A stretch of 64,000 nt of DNA, taken from assembly GCA_017619735.1 (NCBI GenBank), contig JAFZRT010000012.1, positions 1 to 64,000 on the forward strand, read 5' to 3'. Shown here one piece after another: positions 31,892 to 39,198 of this stretch (the first letter of the stretch is position 1; each line of letters begins with the position of its first letter). The notes below the pieces were generated by a model. It worked only from the letters and a program-made list of their open reading frames with translations, searched no databases and had not been told where the DNA came from. This DNA comes from Clostridia bacterium (GTDB lineage: Bacteria > Bacillota > Clostridia > Christensenellales > CAG-138). Both the position numbers and the translations under genes were made by a program.

Positions 31892-33028
31892 ATGGAGTTA
31901 TATGCCCCAGAGGTTTTTGGCAGTTTGAAAACATCGGTTAAGATCTTAATATGCTTGGGAACGGCGCTTTTGTGCGCGGTCGTTTCGGTATTCTCGCGCC
32001 TGCTGCTCCTGCCGTTCATAGCGCTGACCGCATACATGGCGTCGCAGTGGGGGATCCTCTTTCTCCTCCCGCCCGCGGCTGGCCTGGCGATAGGCATAAC
32101 CGCGGCGTTCGGGCTCGACTCATCGTCGATACCGATGCTCGCTTTCCTCGTGCTCTCGGCCGCGTTCCTCACGGCGTACGGGAAGAAGCGCTTCCCACAC
32201 CGGTACTGCGCGCTCGGGCTCGCGGTCATTATAACGCTCGGCATATACCTCTCCCTCGCTCTGGGCTCGATACTCGCGGGCGACCCGCCCCATACCGAAG
32301 CGGCGAGGATTTGGTCGGAGGTATGGGAAGCGGCCGTGCCCTCCTCGCTTTCGGAGTCTGCCGCGGAGGAGTTCCGCGACATTGGCGCGCGGACGGCCCT
32401 GCTTCTGCCCGACGTGCTGATGTGGATATCGGTGATGCTCGGGGAGGCGCTCTCGATAGCGCTCATATTCCTCTTCCGGCTCTGTCACAGGATATTCCGG
32501 ACCGAACCGCAGAAGATGGCCCGGTTCGCCGACTGGCGGCTGCCGAAGAGCGCGATCCCCGGCGGGATAATACTGCTCCTCGGCATCGGGCTCGCCTACA
32601 TACTGAAGCTCGACGGAGCGAACGCCGTCGCCTATGCGTTGGGCTTCATAGTCGCCTCGCTCTTCTCCGTGCAGGGGCTCGCGTATCTGTTCTTCGCACT
32701 GGAGACCTCCAAGGCGCCCGGCTCCGTAAAGACGGTGCTCTGCGTTTTCTGCGGGCTGACGTTCCCCTACTGCATGGCGTTCCTGTCGTTCATCGGCGTC
32801 AGGGAGCAGATACAGAAGCGCCGCAGGGCGATAACCGACTATCTTAAAAGCATCAGTAAGGTCACCGAGTTTGAAAAGCGCTCGAACGAGCTTGCAAAAT
32901 ACGGCTACATCCGCGAGGATCTGCCCAAACACGAAAAAAAGGACGCCGCTCCCCGTGAAAGCGGGGACGGAGACGATAACGGCCCGCGCGGCGAAAGCTC
33001 CGCGGCGGACAATAAGGAGGATCGTTAA
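31892..33028 (+). CDS. DUF2232 (YybS-like) membrane protein
   Basis: This 378-residue protein has about eight hydrophobic segments between residues 17 and 310 and a charged, disordered C-terminal tail. It belongs to DUF2232, related to Bacillus YybS, of unknown function but regularly upstream of rplI and dnaB. The ATG at 31892 is so close to the -10 box that either the mRNA is leaderless or translation starts at the TTG at 31925, which has AGAGG about 11 bases upstream. The gdpP gene that usually sits between this gene and rplI is missing. rplI starts directly after the stop codon. Confidence 0.82.
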   Translation: MELYAPEVFGSLKTSVKILICLGTALLCAVVSVFSRLLLLPFIALTAYMASQWGILFLLPPAAGLAIGITAAFGLDSSSIPMLAFLVLSAAFLTAYGKKRFPHRYCALGLAVIITLGIYLSLALGSILAGDPPHTEAARIWSEVWEAAVPSSLSESAAEEFRDIGARTALLLPDVLMWISVMLGEALSIALIFLFRLCHRIFRTEPQKMARFADWRLPKSAIPGGIILLLGIGLAYILKLDGANAVAYALGFIVASLFSVQGLAYLFFALETSKAPGSVKTVLCVFCGLTFPYCMAFLSFIGVREQIQKRRRAITDYLKSISKVTEFEKRSNELAKYGYIREDLPKHEKKDAAPRESGDGDDNGPRGESSAADNKEDR

Positions 33029-33490
33029 ATGAAGGTTTTACTGCAGCAGGACGTAAAGGGCACTGGCAAGGCGGGCGACATAGTCAACGTTTCGGACGGC
33101 TATGCCCGCAATTTCCTGATACCCAAAAAGCTCGCCGTTCCCGCGGACGCGGGCAACATCAACGCGGCCAACATCAAGAAGTCGGCGCAGAAGCACCGTA
33201 TAGAGATGCAGCGCAGGAACGCGCGTGAGCTCGCCTCCGGCATGAGCGACCTCACCGTCCGCGTCTATGCCAAGGCCGGCGAGAACGGCCGCCTCTTCGG
33301 CTCCGTCACAGGCAAGGAGATCGCCGACGCTTTGAAGGAGCAGTACGACATCACCGTCGACAAAAAGAAGATCCGCATACCCGAGCCCATCAAGAGCACC
33401 GGCATCAGCACCGTCAGCGCGCATATGTTCGAGCAGACCGACGCCAGCTTCAAGGTGGAGGTAATCGCAATAGAGGATAACCGGGAATAA
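33029..33490 (+). CDS. rplI: 50S ribosomal protein L9
   Basis: This 153-residue protein has the L9 N-terminal domain (MKVLLQQDVKGTGKAGDIVNV, then GYARNFLIPKKLA) and the C-terminal rRNA-binding domain (FGSVTGKEIADAL, IKSTGISTVSAH) joined by a long helix. AAGGAGG lies upstream, within the end of the DUF2232 gene. It binds 23S rRNA domain V and supports translational fidelity. Second gene of a three-gene operon ending with dnaB. Confidence 0.97.
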   Translation: MKVLLQQDVKGTGKAGDIVNVSDGYARNFLIPKKLAVPADAGNINAANIKKSAQKHRIEMQRRNARELASGMSDLTVRVYAKAGENGRLFGSVTGKEIADALKEQYDITVDKKKIRIPEPIKSTGISTVSAHMFEQTDASFKVEVIAIEDNRE

Positions 33491-33496
33491 ACGGCC

Positions 33497-34840
33497 ATGA
33501 GCGAAGAATTATTTGATCTTCCATACAGCGAAGAAGCCGAAAAAGCGGTGCTCGGCAGCGTGCTCCTTTCCCCGCAGGCCGCGGAGAAGGCGCTGGACAA
33601 GCTCAAGCCCGAGGATTTCTTCAGTCTGCGCAACCGCGACGTTTTCGCCGCTATGAAGTACCTGTGGGACAGGGGCGGCAGCATCGACGTAGTTACCGTT
33701 ATGGACGCGCTCGAAAGGCTCGGCAAGCTCGAGTCCTCCGGCGGGCTGGAATACATCACGGAGCTTTCCGTCTTCACGCCGACCGCCCTCAATGTAGAGC
33801 ACTACATCTCCATCGTAGAGGAGGAGAGCACGCGCCGCCGCCTCATCAAGGTCTGCACCGAGGTCGCGCAGGAAGCGAGGACCGGGACCCGCGAGACCGC
33901 GAAGCTGCTCGACGACGCGGAGCGCCGCATATTCGAGATCGCCGTCCGCGCCTCCGACGAGACGATAGAGCCCATCGCCCCCATCTATGCGAGGGTCTAC
34001 CGCCGCATAGGCGAGCTGATGCGCATGGACGGGCAGAGCACGGGCCTGCCCACGGGCTTCATCGACCTCGACATACTGACCTCCGGCCTGCAGAAGAGCG
34101 ACCTCATAATCATCGCAGGCCGCCCCGCGAGCGGCAAATCCACGCTCGCGCTGAACATCGCGACCCACGCCGCTCTGAGGGAGGGCGCGACCGTCGCGTT
34201 CTTCAACCTCGAAATGAGCAAGGATCAGCTCGTATCCCGCGTAATGGCGACGGAGACGGGCGTCCCGCTTTACAATATCCGCACCGGTCACGTCGCCTCC
34301 GAGGAGCTGCTTGAGATCGCGAAGGGCTTCAACCGCATAGGCGACGCGGCGCTGCTGCTCGACGACACGCCCGGCATCTCCGTTGCGGAGCTGCGCTCCA
34401 GGTGCCGCCGCATAAAGGCGCGTCAGGGCCTCGACCTCGTCATAGTCGACTATCTGCAGCTGATGCAGGCGACGGGCCGCGCCGAATCCCGCGTGCAGGC
34501 CGTTTCCGAAATGACGAGGAACCTCAAGATACTTGCGAGGGAGCTCGACGTGCCGCTCATAGTGCTGTCCCAGCTCTCCCGCGAGCCGGACAAGCGCTCC
34601 GACCATACCCCGCTCATGAGCGACCTGCGAGAGAGCGGCTCCATCGAGCAGGACGCCGATATAATTATGATGCTCTACCGTCCCGCGGCGTACGTCGACA
34701 CGCAGGAGTACGCCGACAACAACAACATCGCGTACCTGCACGTGGTCAAGCACAGGAATGGCGAGACCCGAAAGATCGACCTGACCTGGATACCGGAGCT
34801 CACGAAGTTCGCAAGCTGCAGCCACATGGACGAACAGTAA
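33497..34840 (+). CDS. dnaB: Replicative DNA helicase DnaB
   Basis: This 447-residue hexameric helicase opens DNA at the replication fork. The N-terminal domain begins PYSEEAEKAVLGSVLLSP. The RecA-like domain has Walker A GRPASGKST at 208-216, FFNLEMSKDQLVSRV, Walker B IVDYLQLM, and the arginine-finger region KHRNGETRKIDL near the end. No intein or insertion is present. It starts six bases after the rplI stop, without a strong Shine-Dalgarno sequence. A hairpin terminator follows. Confidence 0.97.
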   Translation: MSEELFDLPYSEEAEKAVLGSVLLSPQAAEKALDKLKPEDFFSLRNRDVFAAMKYLWDRGGSIDVVTVMDALERLGKLESSGGLEYITELSVFTPTALNVEHYISIVEEESTRRRLIKVCTEVAQEARTGTRETAKLLDDAERRIFEIAVRASDETIEPIAPIYARVYRRIGELMRMDGQSTGLPTGFIDLDILTSGLQKSDLIIIAGRPASGKSTLALNIATHAALREGATVAFFNLEMSKDQLVSRVMATETGVPLYNIRTGHVASEELLEIAKGFNRIGDAALLLDDTPGISVAELRSRCRRIKARQGLDLVIVDYLQLMQATGRAESRVQAVSEMTRNLKILARELDVPLIVLSQLSREPDKRSDHTPLMSDLRESGSIEQDADIIMMLYRPAAYVDTQEYADNNNIAYLHVVKHRNGETRKIDLTWIPELTKFASCSHMDEQ

Positions 34841-34860
34841 CGGCCGATCATGGCCGGCAG

Positions 34861-34893
34861 AGGGAGACGTTTCGCAATGAAATGTCTCCTTTC
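34861..34893 (+). terminator. Terminator after dnaB
   Basis: GGAGACGTTTC and GAAATGTCTCC pair (one G-T) around GCAAT and are followed by TTTCCC, a weak T tract. Confidence 0.55.
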
Positions 34894-34936
34894 CCGACAC
34901 AGCGGTTCAGCGGTAATTTTATGAGGAGGGATCGTT

Positions 34937-35587
34937 TTGAAAACATACGTCAATCGGTTTCACGGCGATCACCTGTATCTGGAAATAGATGAAAACGAAA
35001 CGGCCTCGCTCCGGAGCTCCGATTTTGACGGCCTGATCGAAAAGCACCGCAGACCGCTGCAGGTCATGGTCTCGTCGGACAACGTGCGGCTGATCGGGCT
35101 GCTTGTGCGTTCCGGCTTCGTTTTGAAACGGAAATGCTATGAGATGGACGTCTGCCGCGCCGATCTCGCAGCCCCCGCTGCCGATGCGTCCGAGGCCGTT
35201 TTCGAAGCGGTAAGAGGAACGCCCGACTACGCGGTCTGCGCGGAAAAAATGTATCGCTATTACGCCGACACACATGCGGCTGTAAGCCCTCTTACGGCGT
35301 CTCGCGTGCAGTTTGAAGGATCGTTGCCCGATACCGTATTGTATTCGAAGAAAAACGGTCGGATCGTTTCCGCCGCTTTCATTGAATGCAGCGAGATAGC
35401 GTATGTCTTTTCTTGCGGGACGGAAAGCTTCGCTGATTTTGCCGGCCCTCTGCTTGCGGCCATGTTCGCGAGATATGACCGCATCGTTTTCGAAGCGGAC
35501 GACACGGACCCGGCCGCGGCCGAATTGATGGGAGCGTTCTCCGTGCGGCCCGAAACGAGCTTTGACACATACGTCAAATATCCGTAA
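34937..35587 (+). CDS. GNAT-fold-like protein of unknown function, TTG start
   Basis: This 216-residue soluble protein is not clearly assigned. The alternating pattern, with VSSDNVRLIGLLVRSGFVLKRKCYEM and a second half containing VSAAFIECSEIAYVFSCGTESFADFAGPLLAAMF, is reminiscent of N-acetyltransferase folds, but the acetyl-CoA loop is not convincing. Translation most likely starts at TTG 34937 because AGGAGGG lies eight bases upstream and the next ATG is 47 codons in. It stands between dnaB and the ribU riboswitch as an independent unit. Confidence 0.65.
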   Translation: MKTYVNRFHGDHLYLEIDENETASLRSSDFDGLIEKHRRPLQVMVSSDNVRLIGLLVRSGFVLKRKCYEMDVCRADLAAPAADASEAVFEAVRGTPDYAVCAEKMYRYYADTHAAVSPLTASRVQFEGSLPDTVLYSKKNGRIVSAAFIECSEIAYVFSCGTESFADFAGPLLAAMFARYDRIVFEADDTDPAAAELMGAFSVRPETSFDTYVKYP

Positions 35588-35643
35588 AAGCGGCGGCCGG
35601 CCCGAACGGCGTCGCATCATACGCCGTTTTTTCAAAAAAAGGA

Positions 35644-35672
35644 TTGTGCTTTGCCGCGGAGCGTGCTATAAT
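35644..35672 (+). promoter_or_regulatory. ribU promoter
   Basis: TTGTGC (35644-35649), 17 bases, perfect TATAAT (35667-35672), directly before the FMN riboswitch. Confidence 0.7.
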
Positions 35673-35679
35673 ATGCCTG

Positions 35680-35810
35680 CTTCGGGGCAGGGTGAGATTC
35701 CCTACCGGCGGTAAAAGTCCGCGAACCCGCTTCACTGCGGGCCGACCCGGTGTGATCCCGGGACCGACAGTGTGTGCCGTACTATCGGCATAAGTCTGGA
35801 TGGAAGAAGG
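35680..35810 (+). promoter_or_regulatory. FMN riboswitch (RFN element)
   Basis: The conserved aptamer blocks are all present in order: GGGGCAGGGTGAGATTCCC, TACCGGCGGT, AGTCCGCGAACCC, GACCCGGTGTGATCCCGGG, ACCGACAGT, and AGTCTGGATGGAAGAAGG. It is placed between a strong promoter and ribU and is followed by a terminator hairpin, so FMN should switch off ribU by premature termination. Confidence 0.97.
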
Positions 35811-35829
35811 CAATATTTCGTTCATCTGC

Positions 35830-35858
35830 CCGGAGACTGCGTCTTCGGACTTTTTATT
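35830..35858 (+). terminator. Riboswitch-controlled intrinsic terminator
   Basis: CCGGAGAC and GTCTTCGG form an eight-pair stem (one G-T) around TGC, then ACTTTTTATTT, ending just before the ribU Shine-Dalgarno AAGGAGG. Confidence 0.8.
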
Positions 35859-35871
35859 TCAAGGAGGACAG

Positions 35872-36624
35872 ATGGAGACCCTTAAAAAGACCCTCGCCGC
35901 GGCGAAGGAGAATCTCGGCTTTCTGCTCGTGTGTCTGCTCGTTTTCGCGGGCGTTTTCGCAGTCGCGATGCTCTTCGAGCGGCTGCTCGTCAAGGAGCGC
36001 AAAAAGCTCTCCGACACGCACTACATCACCTACACCGCGCTCTTCTCCTGCATGGCCGCTGTGCTGATGCTGCTGGAGTTCCCGCTCTTCTTCGCGCCTG
36101 GCTTTTACAAGCTCGACATAAGCGAGCTGCCCGTTATGATCTGCACGTTCTATCTGGGGCCGGTCTCCGGCGTCATCTGCGAGTTTTTGAAGATAGTCCT
36201 CAAGCTCATCATGAAGGGCACCTCGACGGCGTTCGTGGGCGATTTCGCGAACTTCGCGGTCGGCTGCACGTTCGTGCTCCCCGCGAGCGTGATCTACCAC
36301 GCGAAGCCCAGCAGGAAGACCGCGCTCATAGGCCTTGCCGCGGGCACGCTCATAATGACCGTGTTCGGCAGCGCGTTCAACGCCCTCTACCTCATTCCCA
36401 AGTTCGCGAAGCTCTTCCACATGGAGCTTGACGCGATAGTCGCCATGGGCACGGAGGTCAACCGCAGGATCACGAGTCTCCCCACGCTCGTGCTCTGGGC
36501 GGTGGTCCCGTTCAACCTGATAAAGGGCGTCGCGGTCTCCGCGCTCACTTTCCTGCTCTACAAGCGGATATCGCCGCTGATGCACCTCGGCGATTCCAGA
36601 AGGCAGGCGCGGCGCGCAAGGTAA
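35872..36624 (+). CDS. ribU: Riboflavin ECF transporter S component RibU
   Basis: This 250-residue membrane protein binds riboflavin and passes it to the shared ECF energising module. It has six hydrophobic segments. The family pattern includes ISELPVMICTFYLGPVSGVICEFLKIVLKLI, then GTSTAFVGDFANFAVG, which line the riboflavin site. The N-terminus has an extra hydrophobic segment before the core. AAGGAGG lies before the ATG at 35872. It is controlled by the FMN riboswitch upstream. The EcfA, EcfA' and EcfT genes are not in this window, so it depends on a distant module. Confidence 0.94.
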   Translation: METLKKTLAAAKENLGFLLVCLLVFAGVFAVAMLFERLLVKERKKLSDTHYITYTALFSCMAAVLMLLEFPLFFAPGFYKLDISELPVMICTFYLGPVSGVICEFLKIVLKLIMKGTSTAFVGDFANFAVGCTFVLPASVIYHAKPSRKTALIGLAAGTLIMTVFGSAFNALYLIPKFAKLFHMELDAIVAMGTEVNRRITSLPTLVLWAVVPFNLIKGVAVSALTFLLYKRISPLMHLGDSRRQARRAR

Positions 36625-36627
36625 GCA

Positions 36628-36664
36628 TGAAAAAGCCCGGGAGTTCCGCTCCCGGGCTGTTTTT
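36628..36664. terminator. Bidirectional terminator between ribU and the XRE regulator
   Basis: AAAAAGCCCGGGAG and CTCCCGGGCTGTTTTTT form a strong stem with A and T tracts on both sides. Confidence 0.85.
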
Positions 36665-37326
36665 TATTTCCCCGATCTTCTGTTGTAAAGTATCTGCCAC
36701 AGCAGCAGTATCGCCTGAGCCGGTATCCCGATGAGGAATATCGTCCACGGCTGATGCTTTATGAAGAATATGAACAGCGCGCCGAGTATGGTCCAGACGC
36801 AGGCCGCCATAAGCGCAAAGCTGTTCTGCATGCGGCCCCATAGAATGTTGAATATGAGCAGCACTATCGCCGTCGCGGGGACTGCGATGAGGAAGCATAT
36901 CCACGGACGCGGATACTGCGGCGCAAACACCGTCAGCAGGGCGAACGCCGTCACAGCGGCGAACCATACCGCCGCGGCCGCCATGAGAGTAACGGTGAAC
37001 TTCCTTTCGGAGCGGAAGCCGAATATGCTCGCGAGCTTGGCCATATTGGTCTGCTGCTCGTGAGCGGCGGCGCGGACGCCGTCGTCCGCCTGTTCGGTGG
37101 GCGTCTGCTCCGCGCCGGGATCGGAGATAAGGCGGTCGACGGTCACTCCGAAGATATCCGCCAATCTTTTGAGCACGGAGATATCGGGCACGGATTCGCC
37201 CCGTTCCCACTTCGACACCGCCTTGTCGGTGTAGTTCAGCTTCTCCGCCAGATCCTGCTGGGTCATGCCCGCCTTCTGCCGCAGCGCCGCGATATTGGAT
37301 GCTATTATTCTCCGTAATTGCTCCAT
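36664..37326 (-). CDS. XRE-family regulator with C-terminal membrane domain
   Basis: This 220-residue protein has an N-terminal helix-turn-helix (residues 7-65: NIAALRQKAGMTQQDLAEKL, DKAVSKWERG) and four hydrophobic segments after residue 105, so the DNA-binding part is tethered to the membrane. This layout is common in Clostridia and is thought to sense envelope state, but ligands are unknown. Three direct repeats spaced 11 bases lie just upstream of its start and overlap its promoter region, suggesting autorepression. It is convergent with ribU. Confidence 0.88.
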   Translation of the reverse strand: MEQLRRIIASNIAALRQKAGMTQQDLAEKLNYTDKAVSKWERGESVPDISVLKRLADIFGVTVDRLISDPGAEQTPTEQADDGVRAAAHEQQTNMAKLASIFGFRSERKFTVTLMAAAAVWFAAVTAFALLTVFAPQYPRPWICFLIAVPATAIVLLIFNILWGRMQNSFALMAACVWTILGALFIFFIKHQPWTIFLIGIPAQAILLLWQILYNRRSGK

Positions 37327-37328
37327 TT

Positions 37329-37381
37329 TCTACCCTCGGTCTACCTCGACTCTACCGCCGGTAGGGTCGTTCTACTGTCGA
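37329..37381. promoter_or_regulatory. Phased TCTACC repeats, probable operator of the XRE gene
   Basis: TCTACC occurs at 37329, 37340 and 37351 (exact 11-base steps), an inverted GGTAG at 37360, and a further TCTAC at 37371. The centre CTACCGCCGGTAG is a palindrome. Helical phasing on one face of DNA is typical for cooperative repressor binding. Confidence 0.6.
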
Positions 37382-37470
37382 TTATAACCTGTTTACCGAA
37401 CTAAATCAAGCGTGGGTTTTGTTTTCGCCGGATCGGGATATAATAGCAGTGAAGGGAGCATTTTCTATCC

Positions 37471-38133
37471 ATGGCAAAAAAACTCACGATACTCGGCGAC
37501 TCCATTATGAAGGGCGTCATGTATAACAAGGAACGCAACCGTTACGTACTGTACAACGACGGCTGGTTCCTTGACGGCGCGCTCGAAAGGGGCGTCGAGA
37601 TCGAGAAGCGCTGCCGCATGGGCGCGACCGTCGAATACGGCTTCGACAGTCTCTCCGCGATCCCCCGCGGTTCCTCCGTGCTCATAGAGTTCGGCGGCAA
37701 CGACTCCAATTTCAACTGGAGCCTCATCGCCGATTCGCCGAAGGCCGAGCACCGCGCGTTCACCCCGCCGGAGGACTTCTACGAGCGCTACAAGAAGCTC
37801 GTGCGGGGCGTCATGGATCGCGGCGCTGAGCCAATCGCCATGAACCTCATTCCCATCGACGCCGGCTCCTATTTCAAATGGATATCCCGCACCGCAAACG
37901 GCGAAAGGGTGCTCGAATGGCTGGGCGACGAGAACATGCTTTACAGATGGCACGAGTATTACAGCCGCGTGATAGAGCGCGTCGCCGGCGAGATGGGATG
38001 TCGGCTCGTCGATCTGCGCGGGCAGCTGCTGCTCGACAGATCCTACTGCAGCATGATCGGCGCGGACGGCCTCCATCCGAACGAAAAGGGCCACGAGCTC
38101 ATTAGGAAGCTCCTGCTCCCCGCGATAGTCTGA
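37471..38133 (+). CDS. SGNH/GDSL hydrolase family protein
   Basis: This 220-residue protein has the four blocks of SGNH hydrolases: GDSIMKG near the N-terminus with the nucleophilic Ser, a glycine in block II, GGNDSNF in block III, and DGLHPNEKGH with the catalytic Asp and His near the C-terminus. These enzymes remove acyl groups from lipids, polysaccharides or other esters. There is no signal peptide, so it acts in the cytoplasm. A TATAAT lies 27 bases upstream. It is a single-gene unit; the substrate is unknown. Confidence 0.9.
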   Translation: MAKKLTILGDSIMKGVMYNKERNRYVLYNDGWFLDGALERGVEIEKRCRMGATVEYGFDSLSAIPRGSSVLIEFGGNDSNFNWSLIADSPKAEHRAFTPPEDFYERYKKLVRGVMDRGAEPIAMNLIPIDAGSYFKWISRTANGERVLEWLGDENMLYRWHEYYSRVIERVAGEMGCRLVDLRGQLLLDRSYCSMIGADGLHPNEKGHELIRKLLLPAIV

Positions 38134-38162
38134 CCCCTCAAAACACTGTTTTCCTCAATGAA

Positions 38163-38197
38163 AGAACGGCGGGGATCGATGCTCCGCCGTTCTTTTA
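38163..38197. terminator. Terminator between the SGNH hydrolase and the isomerase-like gene
   Basis: AGAACGGCGG and CCGCCGTTCT pair around GGATCGATGCT and are followed by TTTATC. Confidence 0.7.
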
Positions 38198-38204
38198 TCA
38201 TGCT

Positions 38205-39032
38205 TTATTTCAGGTTCTCCCTCACCGTGTCGAGGGAGCGGTTGAGCTTTGCGAAATCGACGCTCCCGTCGGGCAGCACCGAGGTCGACTCCACCGTGGC
38301 GTAGCCCGAATATCCGCTTTCGCGCACCCTTTTGAAGAACGGTCCGAAATCGACGTGGCCTTCGCCGATGTGCCTCACGCGGAGATCGCCGAAGTCCTTA
38401 TAGCCGCCGCTGTAATCGTTGACGTGCAGGTGCGCCGTCCTCCCCGACCACAGCTCGACGCAGTCGACGGTCGCCTGCGTCTCCAGATGGAACTCCGCCA
38501 TCTTGGTATCGACGGTGAACAGGGCGTCGGGGTATTCCGCCATAATCCGCCTGATATGCGTCAGCGGCGTTTCGACGGCGCAGACGACGTTTTCCACCGT
38601 GAGCGTCACGCCGTGCTCACGCGCCTCCCGCATGAGATCGCCGAGCACAGAAATGTTCACGCCGATATTCCGGTCGGAGGCAGGCCCGCCCCACAGATGG
38701 AGCACCATGAGTCCCGCCCCGAGCTCACGCGCGATACCGCAGCCCGTCCTGAACCGCGCCCGCGCCTCCTCAATATCCTCCGCCGAGCCCATGCTCAAAA
38801 GCTCGCCTATGCGCTTGTCGGCGTGGAGCACGGGTATCGGTACGCGGAGCTCCGTTGAAAAGCTCTTCACGGTCTCCGTTATCTCATCGAGCCGACCGTC
38901 CCACGAGGGATAGATCATGAACTCGATCCCGTCCGCCTTTATATGCGGCCAGAACTCCCTCAAAAGCCGGGGATCCCTGCCGTTGAATCTCGTTATAAGC
39001 GCTCCGGAGGAGCAAAGCACGCCCTTTATCAT
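38205..39032 (-). CDS. Sugar phosphate isomerase/epimerase (xylose isomerase-like TIM barrel)
   Basis: This 275-residue protein has the TIM-barrel fold of AP-endonuclease family 2. Metal-binding segments include IEFMIYPSWDG, VLHLWGG, TVENVV (Glu), TVDTKMAEFH (Asp, His), HLHVNDYSG (His-x-His) and YATVEST (Glu) at the end. Such proteins isomerise or epimerise sugars and inositol derivatives, though a DNA repair role is possible in principle. The ATG at 39032 is chosen by family length; a TATAAT lies 30-40 bases upstream on the minus strand. It stands alone and divergent from the ABC exporter. Confidence 0.85.
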   Translation of the reverse strand: MIKGVLCSSGALITRFNGRDPRLLREFWPHIKADGIEFMIYPSWDGRLDEITETVKSFSTELRVPIPVLHADKRIGELLSMGSAEDIEEARARFRTGCGIARELGAGLMVLHLWGGPASDRNIGVNISVLGDLMREAREHGVTLTVENVVCAVETPLTHIRRIMAEYPDALFTVDTKMAEFHLETQATVDCVELWSGRTAHLHVNDYSGGYKDFGDLRVRHIGEGHVDFGPFFKRVRESGYSGYATVESTSVLPDGSVDFAKLNRSLDTVRENLK

Positions 39033-39163
39033 GAATGAATGCCGCCGTTCCGTTTTTTTCTCATTATAAACCCGCCGCGCCGCCATTACAAGCCGCCGGC
39101 TGCCGCCCGCAATATATATTGAAGCGCCTCCGCGCGGGTATATGAATGAGCCCTTTTTTGTGA

Positions 39164-39169
39164 TATAAT
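39164..39169 (+). promoter_or_regulatory. -10 box of the ABC exporter operon
   Basis: Perfect TATAAT 30 bases before the first ABC gene; the -35 region is AT-rich without a clear consensus. Confidence 0.5.
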
Positions 39170-39198
39170 CAAGCAAAACTATCATTTGGACGGTAACA

